From contig NZ_CP019966.1 of NCBI RefSeq assembly GCF_003031265.1, positions 1,550,001 to 1,614,000 of the forward strand: a DNA stretch of 64,000 nt. The letters are read 5' to 3'. Made by a program: the position numbers and the translations under genes. How positions within the stretch are numbered: position 1 is the first letter of the stretch; every line of letters starts with the position of its first letter. Below are positions 17,605 to 27,139 of this stretch, one piece after another. The notes under the pieces were generated by a model. The model did not search any database, was not told the DNA's origin, and was given only the letters and a program-made list of their open reading frames with translations. Source of the stretch: Rhodopseudomonas palustris (GTDB lineage: Bacteria > Pseudomonadota > Alphaproteobacteria > Rhizobiales > Xanthobacteraceae).

Positions 17605-19464
17605 ATGCCTGCTTATCGCTCGAGAACGACGACCCACGGCCGCAACATGGCCGGCGCGCGCGGCCTGTGGCGCGCCACCGGTATGAAGGATTCCGATTTC
17701 GGCAAACCGATCATCGCGGTGGTCAATTCGTTCACCCAGTTCGTGCCCGGCCACGTCCATCTCAAGGACCTCGGCCAGCTCGTTGCGCGTGAGATCGAAG
17801 CGGCCGGCGGCGTCGCCAAGGAGTTCAACACCATCGCGGTCGACGACGGCATCGCGATGGGCCACGACGGCATGCTGTATTCGCTGCCGTCGCGGGAACT
17901 GATCGCCGACAGCGTCGAGTACATGGTCAATGCGCATTGTGCCGACGCGATGGTGTGCATCTCCAACTGCGACAAGATCACGCCCGGCATGCTGATGGCG
18001 GCGATGCGGCTGAACATTCCGGCTGTGTTCGTCTCCGGCGGCCCGATGGAAGCCGGCAAGGTGGTGCTGAAGGGCAAGACCCACGCGGTCGATCTGATCG
18101 ACGCGATGGTGGCCGCCGCCGACAGCGCGATGAGCGACGAAGACGTGCAGACCATGGAGCGCTCGGCGTGCCCGACCTGCGGCTCGTGCTCGGGCATGTT
18201 CACCGCCAATTCGATGAACTGCCTCACCGAAGCGCTCGGCCTGTCGCTGCCCGGCAACGGCTCGGTGCTCGCCACCCACGCCGACCGTAAGCGGCTGTTC
18301 GTCGAGGCCGGCCACACCATCGTCGATCTGGCGCGGCGTTACTACGAGCGCGACGACGCTTCGGTGCTGCCGCGCAATATCGCGAACTTCAAGGCGTTCG
18401 AGAACGCGATGACGCTCGACATCGCGATGGGCGGCTCGACCAACACCGTGCTGCATCTGCTCGCTGCCGCGCGCGAGGCCGAACTCGATTTCTCGATGAA
18501 GGATATCGACCGGCTGTCGCGCCGGGTGCCGTGCCTCAGCAAGATCGCGCCGTCGGTGTCGGACGTGCACATGGAAGACGTGCATCGCGCCGGCGGCATC
18601 ATGGCGATCCTCGGTGAGCTCGATCGTGCCGGCCTGCTCGATACTTCCTGCGGCACCGTGCATTCCGAAACGCTCGGCGCAGCCCTGGCGCGGTGGGACA
18701 TCCGCCAGAGCAACAGCGAGAGCGTCCGCACCTTCTTCCGAGCGGCCCCGGGCGGCGTGCCGTCGCAGACCGCGTTCAGCCAGGACCGTCGCTACGACGA
18801 GCTCGATCTCGACCGTGAGAAGGGCGTGATCCGCGACGCCGCGCATGCGTTCAGCAAGGACGGCGGTCTCGCCGTGCTGTACGGCAACATCGCGCAGGAC
18901 GGCTGCATCGTGAAGACCGCCGGCGTCGACGCCTCGATCTTGACCTTCTCCGGCCCGGTGAAGGTGTTCGAGAGCCAGGACGACGCGGTGTCGGCGATCC
19001 TGACCAATAAGATCGTCGCCGGCGACGTCGTCGTGATCCGCTACGAAGGTCCGCGCGGTGGTCCGGGCATGCAGGAGATGCTGTATCCGACCAGCTACTT
19101 GAAGTCGAAGGGCCTCGGCAAAGCCTGTGCGCTGATCACCGACGGCCGGTTCTCCGGCGGCACCTCGGGCCTCTCGATCGGCCACGTCTCGCCGGAAGCG
19201 GCGGAAGGCGGCCTGATCGGTCTGGTGCGCGACGGCGACCGGATCTCAATCGACATCCCGAACCGCACCATCAGCCTCGACGTCTCAGAGGCCGAACTCG
19301 CCAAGCGCGGCGAGGAAGAGCGCGCGCGCGGCGAAGCGGCGTGGACGCCGAAGGACCGCAAGCGCAACGTCTCGGCGGCGCTGCAGGCCTATGCGATGCT
19401 GACCACCAGCGCCGCCAACGGCGCGGTGCGCGATGTGAAGCGCCGGTTCGGTAAGTCGAACTAA
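17605..19464 (+). CDS. ilvD: Dihydroxy-acid dehydratase
   Basis: 619-aa enzyme of branched-chain amino acid synthesis, converting 2,3-dihydroxy-isovalerate or -3-methylvalerate to the 2-oxo acid. Iron-sulfur cysteines lie in [11 protein letters not shown] (Cys122) and [11 protein letters not shown] (188-197). [21 protein letters not shown] is the family signature. Length equals that of 4Fe-4S type IlvD. It stands alone, away from other ilv genes. A stem-loop follows the stop. Confidence 0.97.
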   Translation: MPAYRSRTTTHGRNMAGARGLWRATGMKDSDFGKPIIAVVNSFTQFVPGHVHLKDLGQLVAREIEAAGGVAKEFNTIAVDDGIAMGHDGMLYSLPSRELIADSVEYMVNAHCADAMVCISNCDKITPGMLMAAMRLNIPAVFVSGGPMEAGKVVLKGKTHAVDLIDAMVAAADSAMSDEDVQTMERSACPTCGSCSGMFTANSMNCLTEALGLSLPGNGSVLATHADRKRLFVEAGHTIVDLARRYYERDDASVLPRNIANFKAFENAMTLDIAMGGSTNTVLHLLAAAREAELDFSMKDIDRLSRRVPCLSKIAPSVSDVHMEDVHRAGGIMAILGELDRAGLLDTSCGTVHSETLGAALARWDIRQSNSESVRTFFRAAPGGVPSQTAFSQDRRYDELDLDREKGVIRDAAHAFSKDGGLAVLYGNIAQDGCIVKTAGVDASILTFSGPVKVFESQDDAVSAILTNKIVAGDVVVIRYEGPRGGPGMQEMLYPTSYLKSKGLGKACALITDGRFSGGTSGLSIGHVSPEAAEGGLIGLVRDGDRISIDIPNRTISLDVSEAELAKRGEEERARGEAAWTPKDRKRNVSAALQAYAMLTTSAANGAVRDVKRRFGKSN

Positions 19465-19481
19465 GCGTCTGACTTACGGCT

Positions 19482-19515
19482 GGGCAGTTCTGTGTTGATG
19501 AACGCAGAACTGCCC
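19482..19515 (+). terminator. Stem-loop after ilvD
   Basis: An 11-bp perfect stem (GGGCAGTTCTG / CAGAACTGCCC) with a 12-nt loop starts 18 bp after the ilvD stop. No run of T follows, so it may be a Rho-dependent or 3'-end-stabilising hairpin rather than a classical terminator. Confidence 0.5.
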
Positions 19516-19583
19516 GCGACCGCTCTCAATACAACGATATCTTCAGGGCGCGGACGCATTGCATGTAGCAATGATGCTGTGCC

Positions 19584-20387
19584 TCAGCCCGACCGCCGCA
19601 GCACGGCGGGCCGCTGCCGCGCCGTACGATAGGCGGTGACCGCTTCGCCGAAGGCCAAAAACAGCGCGCGGTTGATGGGATTGACCTGCGGATCGTATTC
19701 GGCGTGCCACTGCACGCCGAGCGCGAAGCCCGGCGCATCGGCGATGCGGATCGCCTCGATGGTGCCGTCTTCGGCGACGCCTTCGATCACGACGCGTGGG
19801 CCGGGCTCGAGAATGCCCTGGCCGTGCAGCGAATTCACCCGGATCAGATCGCGGCCGAACAGCCGCGCGAATACGCCGCTCGGCGTGAGCTGCACGTCGT
19901 GGCGATCGGCGAACACCACGGTCGGATCGGGATGGATCTCGCCGTTCTCCAGCCGCGGCATCCGGTGGTTCATCCGCCCCGGCAACTCGCGGATCTCCGG
20001 ATGCAGCGAGCCGCCATAGGCGACGTTCATCTCCTGAAAGCCGCGGCAGATCCCGAACAGCGGCACCCCGCGCTCGACGCAGGTGCGCACCAGTGCCAGC
20101 GCCAGTTCGTCGCGCGGCTGGTCGTAGGGCTCGTGGCGGGAATTGGGCTCGGTCTTGAAGTAGGTCGGATGCACATTGGCCCGGCCGCCGGTCAGCAGGA
20201 TGCCGTCGACAACCGCGAGCAGGTCCTCGATCTGGGCGAACTCGGACGAGCCGCCGAACATCAGCGGCAGCGCGCCGGCCACCTCGGCCACCGCGCGCAG
20301 GTTGCGCTCGCCCACATGCTGGACGGCAAACCGATTATCGACGAGATGGGCGTTGCCGATCACGCCGATCACCGCTCTGCCAGTCAT
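19584..20387 (-). CDS. Gamma-glutamyl-gamma-aminobutyrate hydrolase (PuuD-like, class I glutamine amidotransferase fold)
   Basis: 267-aa peptidase C26 protein. The nucleophile elbow is FGICRGFQEMN (Cys), the catalytic His is in GVQWHAEYDP, and GILLTGGRANVHP is the family glycine loop. ATG 20387 is chosen because AGGGAGGA precedes it. PuuD-type enzymes cleave gamma-glutamyl-GABA in putrescine degradation, but no other puu genes are near, so the physiological substrate is open. Confidence 0.82.
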   Translation of the reverse strand: MTGRAVIGVIGNAHLVDNRFAVQHVGERNLRAVAEVAGALPLMFGGSSEFAQIEDLLAVVDGILLTGGRANVHPTYFKTEPNSRHEPYDQPRDELALALVRTCVERGVPLFGICRGFQEMNVAYGGSLHPEIRELPGRMNHRMPRLENGEIHPDPTVVFADRHDVQLTPSGVFARLFGRDLIRVNSLHGQGILEPGPRVVIEGVAEDGTIEAIRIADAPGFALGVQWHAEYDPQVNPINRALFLAFGEAVTAYRTARQRPAVLRRSG

Positions 20388-20632
20388 CCTGTCCTCCCTG
20401 ACAACCCTCGGACCATACAGCCAAAACGACGAAAATCGAGCCCGACGATGCTGCCTTAATTGGTTGCCAGCTCTGCACTGGCGATCCGTCTGATCAGCCG
20501 GTAGAAGCTGGCGCCAATCAGCCGAGTTCGTGCGGCGTCCGAGCCGGCACGGGCTTGTATTTTCCCGAGGATCGCCCGCAGCCATGTGCCCCGCTTCATG
20601 TCGATGACCGTCCTTGCCGGCGGGGCCGCCCG

Positions 20633-22447
20633 ATGAGCGTGGTCTCGCGCCCGGATACGCCCGCTGTTGCAGGCCCCACCTCCGCGGCGCCGGCGGCGTC
20701 CACGCCGTGGCGACTGCCTGCCGTGGTGCGCAATTTCGTGCGCAACCGGGAAATCGGTCTGGTGTTGGTTGCGGTGGTGATCGGGCTGTTGTCGGGCTTG
20801 TTAGTGGCGATCATCTGGCGCCTCAGCGAATTCGCGCATGCGGTGCTGTTCAGTATCCCATTCGATACACGGCTCAGCGCCAACGGCGTGATCTCCTGGC
20901 AGCGCACGTTGCTGGTGCCGCTCGGCGGCGCCATTATCTTGACCATCATCGGCCTGTTCTACGCCGGCCGGTTCAAGGGCCGGCTCGCCGACGCGATCGA
21001 AGCCAACGCGCTGTATGGCGGACGGGTGTCGATGCGCGGCAGCCTGCTGATCTCGCTGCAGACGCTGCTGTCGAACGGCTGTGGTGCGTCGGTCGGGTTG
21101 GAGGCGGGCTACACTCAGATCTGCGCCGCGTTCAGCTCGCAGATCGGCCAGCGGCTTGCCGCCCGGCGCGCCGACATGCGGCTGCTGGTGGCTTGCGGCG
21201 CCGCCGGTGCGATCAGTGCGGCGTTCACCGCGCCGCTCGCCGGTGCGTTCTTCGCCTTCGAGGTCGTGCTCGGCGCCTACACCTCGGCGAGCCTGGTGCC
21301 GGTGATCGCCAGCGCGGTGTCGTCGTGGCTGGTGATGCGCAATCTGGTGCACCCGTCGTTCCTGCAGATCCCCGGCGTGCCGACGCCGGCCTCGGTCGAG
21401 ATGATCGGCCAGACCATGTTGCTCGGCGTGCTGTGCGCATTCTTCAGCATCCTGGTGATGCTGGCGGTGGCTTTTTCGGAGCGGGTGTTTCAGCGCATCA
21501 GCATCTGGCGCGGCGCGCTGCGGCTGGTGATCGGCGCACTGCTGCTCAGCGGGCTGGCGCTGCTCAGCCCGACCGTGCTCGGATCGGGCCATGGCGCGAT
21601 GCAGCTCTTGCTGATCACCAACCCGACCTGGCTGATGCTGCTGACGACGCTGATCCTGAAGACGCTGGCGTCGGCGATTTCGCTCGGCGCCGGCTTCCGC
21701 GGCGGCCTGTTCTTCGCCTCGCTGATGCTCGGCTCGCTGATCGGCCAGCTCTACAGCACGGTGCTCACGCCGTACTTCCCGGACATCGCGCTGCAGCCCG
21801 GCACGGCTGCGGTGGCCGGCATGGTGGCGCTCGGCACCGGCGTAATCGGCGCCCCGTTCAGCATGATCTGTCTCGCGCTCGAACTGACCGGCGACTTCTG
21901 GGTGACGATCGGCGCGGTGGTGGCGGCATCGATGAGCGCGCTGATCGTGCGCGAGCTGTTCGGCTATAGCTTCGCCACCTGGCGCTTCCATCTGCGCGGC
22001 GAGACCATCCGCGGGCCGCAGGACATCGGCTGGGTCAAGCAGATCAGCGCTGCCACGCTGATGCGGACGGATTTCCCGACCGCGCCGGCCGACCTGCCGA
22101 TCGTCGAGGCGCAGAAGCTGTTCCCGCCCGGCCGCGTCAAGCAGATCGTGTTGCGGCATGGCGACGGCAGCTACGCCGGCATCGTCAACTCGGCCGAATT
22201 GCACGGCGTTGCTGATCCGGGAGAGGCGCTGCTGGAGACCCTGGCGCAGCAGCGCGATCAATTTCTGCTGCCGCAAGTGACGGTGCGCGACATTCTCGCA
22301 GCGTTCGATCGCACCGAGGCAGACGTGCTGGTGGTGATCGACAACGACGAGGATCGGCGCGCGATCGGCACCGTCAGCGAGGCGCACGTGCTGCGGACCT
22401 ATTCGACCGAACTCGAGCGCCGTAATCAGGAAGTGTTCTTCCGCTGA
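20633..22447 (+). CDS. Divergent ClC chloride channel/transporter with CBS-like tail
   Basis: 604-aa membrane protein of the ClC family: about ten or more helices up to residue 450, then a cytoplasmic tail resembling a CBS pair (VTVRDILAAFDRTEADVLVVIDND). The selectivity motif usually reading GREGP appears as GLEAG (in SVGLEAGYTQ), keeping the gating Glu, and the GSGIP segment is not recognisable (ALYGGRVSMRG). The CGAAGAISAAFTAPLAGAFFAFEV stretch is classic ClC. Whether it is a channel or an H+/anion antiporter is unclear. Confidence 0.82.
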   Translation: MSVVSRPDTPAVAGPTSAAPAASTPWRLPAVVRNFVRNREIGLVLVAVVIGLLSGLLVAIIWRLSEFAHAVLFSIPFDTRLSANGVISWQRTLLVPLGGAIILTIIGLFYAGRFKGRLADAIEANALYGGRVSMRGSLLISLQTLLSNGCGASVGLEAGYTQICAAFSSQIGQRLAARRADMRLLVACGAAGAISAAFTAPLAGAFFAFEVVLGAYTSASLVPVIASAVSSWLVMRNLVHPSFLQIPGVPTPASVEMIGQTMLLGVLCAFFSILVMLAVAFSERVFQRISIWRGALRLVIGALLLSGLALLSPTVLGSGHGAMQLLLITNPTWLMLLTTLILKTLASAISLGAGFRGGLFFASLMLGSLIGQLYSTVLTPYFPDIALQPGTAAVAGMVALGTGVIGAPFSMICLALELTGDFWVTIGAVVAASMSALIVRELFGYSFATWRFHLRGETIRGPQDIGWVKQISAATLMRTDFPTAPADLPIVEAQKLFPPGRVKQIVLRHGDGSYAGIVNSAELHGVADPGEALLETLAQQRDQFLLPQVTVRDILAAFDRTEADVLVVIDNDEDRRAIGTVSEAHVLRTYSTELERRNQEVFFR

Positions 22448-22460
22448 TGGCGGAGACCGT

Positions 22461-24266
22461 TCAGCCGGTCGCCGCCAGATCTGCCATGTAGGCGCGCCAG
22501 CCGCCGAAATGCGAGATATCGCGGGCGCCTTCGATCGCCGCCGGCTCGGTGAGGAAGCCCTTCACCGCGGTGCCGTCGGCGAGCATCAGCGTGCCGATCG
22601 ACAGCGGCGATGGGATTGCCGCGACGAACGAGCCGAATGCGGCCGGCGACAGCGCCCACACTTCCACAGCGATCGCAGAACCACCACCGGGCGCCACGCG
22701 CAGCAGGCCGGGCTTCGGCGGCACGGTGCCTTTCAGCGCATAGAGTTTGTAGTCCGGTGCGGTGGCGGTGGCCGACAGCAGCCGGCCGCCGAGTGCGGTC
22801 AGTTCCCGGTTCAGCGGCATGCCGGACAGATGCGCTCCGACCACCGCGATTGCGATCTCCTCGGGCGCATCACCGTCGGTGACGTCGGCGAGCGGCGGCT
22901 GGGACTGGCCGCTGGCGCCGATCGGTAGCGCGGTGTCGGCATGGAAGACGCGGCCGAGGCTGGCGAGTTCGGCATCGCGCCCGGCAGGCGCCAGCAGGGT
23001 GATGCCGAACGGAATGCCGTCGCTGCGGATCGACGCCGGCAGCGCGAGGCCGCAGAGGTCGAGCAGGTTGACGAAATTGGTGTAGGTGCCGAGCCGGCTG
23101 TTCAGCGCGATCGGATCGGCCAGCACCTGGTCGACTGTGTAGGCGGTCGGCGCGGTCGGCAGCACCAGCGCGTCGATGCCGGCGAAGCTGCGCTCGGCGA
23201 TCTTGCGCAGCGCCTGCAGCCGGTAGAGCGCCGCGAAGGTGTCGGCGGCTGACAGCTTGGCGCCGGCGAGCGTGATCTGCCGCGTCACCGGATGCACCGC
23301 GTCCGGCTGGGTTTCGAGCAGCTCCCGGATCGTCAGAAAGCGCTCAGCCACCCATGGCCCTTCGTAGAGCAGCCGAGCCGTCTCGTAGAGCGGCTCGACG
23401 TCGATCTCAATCAGCTCCGCGCCGAGCCGCCGCCAGCGCTCCAGCGCCTCCTCGTATCCCCCTGCCGCGAGGTCATCGCCGAAGAACTGCAACTGACCTT
23501 TCTGCGGTACGCCGAGTCGGACCCGCGGCGGCATCGCCGTGACTGCCGCCACCGGCCGCTCGCGCGAGAACGGATCTTCAGCGTCCGGCGCCGTCATCAC
23601 CCGCAGGGCGGTGATCGCGTCATCGGTAGTCAGCGCGAACACCGAGACGCAGTCGAGCGTGCGGCACGCCGGCACGACACCCGTGGTCGAGATCATCCCG
23701 AGGCTCGGCTTCAGCCCGACGATGTTGTTGAGCATCGCCGGCACCCGGCCGGAGCCCGCCGTATCGGTACCGAGCGACAGCGGCACCAGACCGGCACCGA
23801 CCGCGACCGCTGAGCCTGAGCTCGATCCGCCGGGCACGAGATCGCTGCGCATCGCGTTGCGCGGCACGCCATAGGGCGAGCGGACTCCGACCAGACCGGT
23901 TGCGAACTGATCGAGATTGGTCTTGCCGATCACGATCGCACCGGCGGCGCGCAGCTTGGCGACCGCGGTGGCGTCGCGGGTTGGCTGATACGCAAACGCC
24001 GGGCAGGCGGCGGTGGTCGGCAGGCCGGCGACGTCGATATTGTCCTTCACCGCGACCGGCACGCCGTACAGCGGCAGCGATGGATCGCGCGCTGCCAGCG
24101 CAACCGCCTCGGCGATCGCATCGGCCTCGTCCCGCAGGGTGATAAACAGCGCCGGGTCGGCATATGCGCGGATGCGCTGATAGCAGCGCGCGATCGTCTG
24201 CACCGGGGTGGTGGTGCCGGCGCGATGCGCGGCGACGATTTCACTGATCGTTTCAAACTTGCTCAT
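22461..24266 (-). CDS. atzF: Allophanate hydrolase (AtzF)
   Basis: 601-aa amidase-signature enzyme with an extra C-terminal domain, the size and layout of AtzF. The Ser-cisSer-Lys triad is visible: Lys74 in VAVKDNID, GGSSSG at 146-151, and Ser172 in TDTAGSGRVP. The C-terminal domain (from about residue 460) is the second AtzF module. It hydrolyses allophanate or 1,3-dicarboxyurea to ammonia and CO2, releasing nitrogen. Its start overlaps the GntR gene stop by four bases. Last gene of the long minus-strand operon. Confidence 0.9.
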   Translation of the reverse strand: MSKFETISEIVAAHRAGTTTPVQTIARCYQRIRAYADPALFITLRDEADAIAEAVALAARDPSLPLYGVPVAVKDNIDVAGLPTTAACPAFAYQPTRDATAVAKLRAAGAIVIGKTNLDQFATGLVGVRSPYGVPRNAMRSDLVPGGSSSGSAVAVGAGLVPLSLGTDTAGSGRVPAMLNNIVGLKPSLGMISTTGVVPACRTLDCVSVFALTTDDAITALRVMTAPDAEDPFSRERPVAAVTAMPPRVRLGVPQKGQLQFFGDDLAAGGYEEALERWRRLGAELIEIDVEPLYETARLLYEGPWVAERFLTIRELLETQPDAVHPVTRQITLAGAKLSAADTFAALYRLQALRKIAERSFAGIDALVLPTAPTAYTVDQVLADPIALNSRLGTYTNFVNLLDLCGLALPASIRSDGIPFGITLLAPAGRDAELASLGRVFHADTALPIGASGQSQPPLADVTDGDAPEEIAIAVVGAHLSGMPLNRELTALGGRLLSATATAPDYKLYALKGTVPPKPGLLRVAPGGGSAIAVEVWALSPAAFGSFVAAIPSPLSIGTLMLADGTAVKGFLTEPAAIEGARDISHFGGWRAYMADLAATG

Positions 24267-25009
24267 ACCGACACCGCGTAAATTTCGTATTCGTCGCGCA
24301 CCAGATCGATGTGATGGCGCATGGCCTTCGCGGCGCCGTCGCGGTCGCCGCGAAGGATCGCGATCACCACGCGGTCGTGCTCGGCGTGGGATTTCGCCAG
24401 CCGTCCGAGATTGCGGAACTGAGCGCGGCGGAACGGTTGTACCCGCACTCGCGTCGCCAGGGTGATCTCGGCGATGTAGTCGTTATGCGCGCCCGCATAG
24501 ATCGCGTTGTGAAAGTGCTCGTTGACGTCGTGGAAGCGTTCCGGATTGCCCTGCGAGCTGAGCATCCGCAGCTCTTCGTGAATCGTTTCCAGCGTCCGGC
24601 GCTCCAGCGGCGTCATCCGCTCGGCCGCGAAGCTCGCGCACAGTGCTTCGAGTTCGGACATCGCTTCGAACATGCCGGTCAGCCGTTCGAACGACGGCTG
24701 CGCCACCACCGCGCCGTGATGCGGCCGCGACTCGACGAGGCCGCTGGCGACGAGCTGTCGTAGCGCCTCGCGCACCGGCGTGCGCGAGACCTTGAAACGC
24801 TGTGCGATATCGGTTTCGTCGAGCGCCGCGCCGGGTCGTAGCGTGCCGCGCACGATCTCGTCGGCAAGTTGGCGCCGCAGCTCCTCGGCGCGGGTGATCT
24901 TGATTGGAGGGGGAGCGGACCGCACGATCCGCGCGTCCGGATTGATTACTCCCGGCGGCGCGAGAGGCGACCTGGTTCGGCGTGAAGTCTGCGCATCATC
25001 GAAGCTCAT
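24263..25009 (-). CDS. GntR-family transcriptional regulator (FCD/FadR type)
   Basis: 248-aa repressor/activator. An N-terminal winged helix (about residues 40-105; DIAQRFKVSRTPVREALRQL is the recognition segment) is followed by an all-helical FCD effector domain with metal-ligand-like residues (EHFHNAIYAG, HAEHDRVVIAI, MRHHID). It overlaps atzF and atzH by four bases each, so it is embedded in the operon and probably controls it. A TTGCATACAA-type palindrome upstream of the operon fits this subgroup. Confidence 0.88.
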   Translation of the reverse strand: MSFDDAQTSRRTRSPLAPPGVINPDARIVRSAPPPIKITRAEELRRQLADEIVRGTLRPGAALDETDIAQRFKVSRTPVREALRQLVASGLVESRPHHGAVVAQPSFERLTGMFEAMSELEALCASFAAERMTPLERRTLETIHEELRMLSSQGNPERFHDVNEHFHNAIYAGAHNDYIAEITLATRVRVQPFRRAQFRNLGRLAKSHAEHDRVVIAILRGDRDGAAKAMRHHIDLVRDEYEIYAVSV

Positions 25010-25401
25010 GGCGACGCCCGCGGTTCGTCGATCATGCTGACATGGGCCGCGACGATGCGCCAGCCTTCGGCAAACCGTACCCAGGTCTGCATCTGACGTC
25101 CGACCTTGCCGGGCGCGTTGTCGCGGTAAAATAAGGTCGATGCGACCGCGGTGTCACGGCCGTAAGCCGTGATAATCGTCCGCGCGGTGGTACGCATCAG
25201 CCCGACCGGCGAGCGAGCGCCGCGGAACGCTTTAATCTCGTCGTAGCCATAGAGGTTTTCGCCGCCGCCATAGCGCAGCGTGCGCGGATCGTCGTGGAAC
25301 AGCTCGTTGAGCGTGGCGACGTCGTTACCGACGAGCGCGGCCTCGTAGCGGGCGAAGGCATCGCCGACTTCGGCGACAACGTCGGGCAGATCGATATCCA
25401 T
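25006..25401 (-). CDS. AtzH/HpxZ-family protein (DUF3225)
   Basis: 131-aa protein of the SnoaL-like alpha+beta barrel fold: an N-terminal helix (EVGDAFARYEAALVGNDVATLNELF), then DDPRTLRYGGGENLYGYDEIKAFRG and WVRFAEGWRIVAAHVSMI. AtzH/HpxZ members accompany AtzE-type amidohydrolases in carboxybiuret or oxalurate catabolism. The ATG at 25401 lies two bases from the atzE stop. Exact role of the family is not well established. Confidence 0.8.
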   Translation of the reverse strand: MDIDLPDVVAEVGDAFARYEAALVGNDVATLNELFHDDPRTLRYGGGENLYGYDEIKAFRGARSPVGLMRTTARTIITAYGRDTAVASTLFYRDNAPGKVGRQMQTWVRFAEGWRIVAAHVSMIDEPRASP

Positions 25402-25403
25402 GG

Positions 25404-26795
25404 TCAGAAATCCTTTGGTCGCGGCGCGCGGGCCACGCCGGCGCGCTCCAGCGCTGCGGCGACGCGCAGCGCGATGTCCTCGCGCCACGGCGCGGCGATG
25501 ATCTGCACCCCAATCGGCAGCGGCTCGAGCGGGATTGGCGCGGCCACCACCGGCAGGCCGATGAACGAGATCGGCTGAGTGTGGATGCCGACGTTGGCAC
25601 GCACCGGCAGTTCGACGCCATCGAGCGTGAAGGTGACTTGTCCGAGCTTGGGCGCCACACAAGGCGTTGCCGGGGCGATGATGACGTCGACCTTCTCGAA
25701 CAGTTCGAGCACGCGGGCGCGGTACCAGCGCCGGAATTTCTGCGCCCGGTCGACCAGCGGCGCCGGCACCATCGCGCCGGCCAGCAACCGGTCGCGCACC
25801 GCGGGATCGAAATCATGCGGCTGCTGCCGCAGCCGGTCGAGATGCAGCGAAGCGCCTTCGGTCGTGCTGATCACGTAAGCCGCGGCGCGGGCGCGGGCGG
25901 CCTCCGGCAGTTCGACCGAGCGGGTGATATCGAGCGCCTTGACCACGCGGTCGACAGCCTCGCGCGCTTCCGGAAACAGATTGGCCTCGAAGTAACCGCC
26001 GGCCTTTGCGATCCGCAGGCCGTCGATGCCCCCCGCGAGCAGGCCGGACACCGGCTCCGGCGCCCGCGTGGTGCAGGCGGCGTCGCCGTCGTCCGGCCCC
26101 TGCATCGCGTCGTAAGCCAGCGCCAGATCGGCGACGCTGCGTGCCAGCGGGCCAAGGTGATCGAAGCTCGCCACGAACGGGAACGAACCGGTGCGCGGCA
26201 GCCGCCCATAGGTCGGCTTGAGCCCGAAGATGCCGCACAGCGAGGAGGGGACGCGGATCGAGCCATTGGTATCGGAGCCGAGCGCCAGCGGCACCTCGCC
26301 GCCGGCGACCGCCGCGCCTGATCCGCCGGAGGAGCCGCCGGTCATCCGGGTCGGATCGTGCGGATTGCGCGACGGGCCGTCGTGGATGTTCTCGCCGGTG
26401 AAGTCGTAGGCGTATTCGCCCATGTTGAGCGCGCCGATCAGTACTGCGCCGGCCGCTTCCAGCCGCTTGATCAGCGGCGCGTCGCTGGCGACCGGGCTGC
26501 GGTCGCGGTTGATCTTGGAGCCGGCGCGGGTGGGGAGACCGGCGACATCGAACAGGTTCTTCACCGCGAACGGCACGCCGGCGAGCGGGCCGACGCTTTC
26601 GCCGCGCGCGATCGCGGCATCAATGTCTCGGGCGCGTGCGCGGGCCCGCTCGGCGACGACATGGGTGAAAGCGTTGAGGGTCGGATCGGCCTTGGTAATA
26701 CGGCTGAGTGCGGCCTCGGTGGCGGCGAGCGCAGTGGTGCTCCGGTTCGCCACGGCTGCGGCGATCTCGGCGGCGGTCATCCAGTCAGTGGACAT
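25404..26795 (-). CDS. atzE: AtzE-family amidohydrolase
   Basis: 463-aa amidase-signature enzyme. Lys79 is in VPFAVKN, GGSSGGSG is at 153-160, and Ser179 is in SDTNGSIRVPSS. It is the type that deaminates 1-carboxybiuret with AtzG in cyanurate degradation, or acts in oxalurate use (HpxY). ATG 26795 is preferred to an upstream in-frame Met because the latter lies inside the AtzG coding region. Gene order AtzG-AtzE-AtzH supports a heteromeric enzyme. Confidence 0.87.
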   Translation of the reverse strand: MSTDWMTAAEIAAAVANRSTTALAATEAALSRITKADPTLNAFTHVVAERARARARDIDAAIARGESVGPLAGVPFAVKNLFDVAGLPTRAGSKINRDRSPVASDAPLIKRLEAAGAVLIGALNMGEYAYDFTGENIHDGPSRNPHDPTRMTGGSSGGSGAAVAGGEVPLALGSDTNGSIRVPSSLCGIFGLKPTYGRLPRTGSFPFVASFDHLGPLARSVADLALAYDAMQGPDDGDAACTTRAPEPVSGLLAGGIDGLRIAKAGGYFEANLFPEAREAVDRVVKALDITRSVELPEAARARAAAYVISTTEGASLHLDRLRQQPHDFDPAVRDRLLAGAMVPAPLVDRAQKFRRWYRARVLELFEKVDVIIAPATPCVAPKLGQVTFTLDGVELPVRANVGIHTQPISFIGLPVVAAPIPLEPLPIGVQIIAAPWREDIALRVAAALERAGVARAPRPKDF

Positions 26796-26808
26796 GGTGG
26801 GGTCGATT

Positions 26809-26988
26809 TCAGGCACGGAACACGCTCGCAGGTTCGGTCTCGTCGGGAAGCGGAAATTCATCGACCATCCGCGCCAGCTTCAGCGAGACCTCGAGATTGG
26901 CCCGCACGGCCGGCTTCCACGCCGGATCAATCGGCAGCCCAAGCGCAGCAGCAACGGCGTCGATGTAGGAGTCGAGGGGATCGTTCAA
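26809..26988 (-). CDS. atzG: AtzG/HpxX small subunit (DUF4089)
   Basis: 59-aa protein starting at TTG, with AAAGG eight bases upstream and an in-frame stop just before, so no longer version exists. The sequence contains the DUF4089 pattern: YIDAVAAALGLPIDPAWKPA, then VRANLEVSLKLARMVDEFPL, then ETEPASVF. In known systems AtzG binds and stabilises AtzE. It ends 13 bp before atzE. Confidence 0.85.
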   Translation of the reverse strand: MNDPLDSYIDAVAAALGLPIDPAWKPAVRANLEVSLKLARMVDEFPLPDETEPASVFRA

Positions 26989-27023
26989 AGCCAGTACCTT
27001 TCACGAGCGCTATAGTTCAGGTC

Positions 27024-27115
27024 GTCATTCCGGGGCGCTCGCGTGAGCGAGCGAACCCGGAATCTCTTGATCATCTCGGGATTCCGGGTTCGCGCTGCGC
27101 GCGCCCCGGAATGAC
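27024..27115. repeat. Palindromic intergenic repeat, family A (copy 2)
   Basis: About 92 bp bounded by GTCATTCCGGGGCGC and GCGCCCCGGAATGAC arms with inner complementary segments. Same family as 11913-12010. It lies inside the operon between the ABC ATPase gene and atzG. Confidence 0.85.
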
Positions 27116-27139
27116 CATGTAGAATTGCGCATCGCGTCA

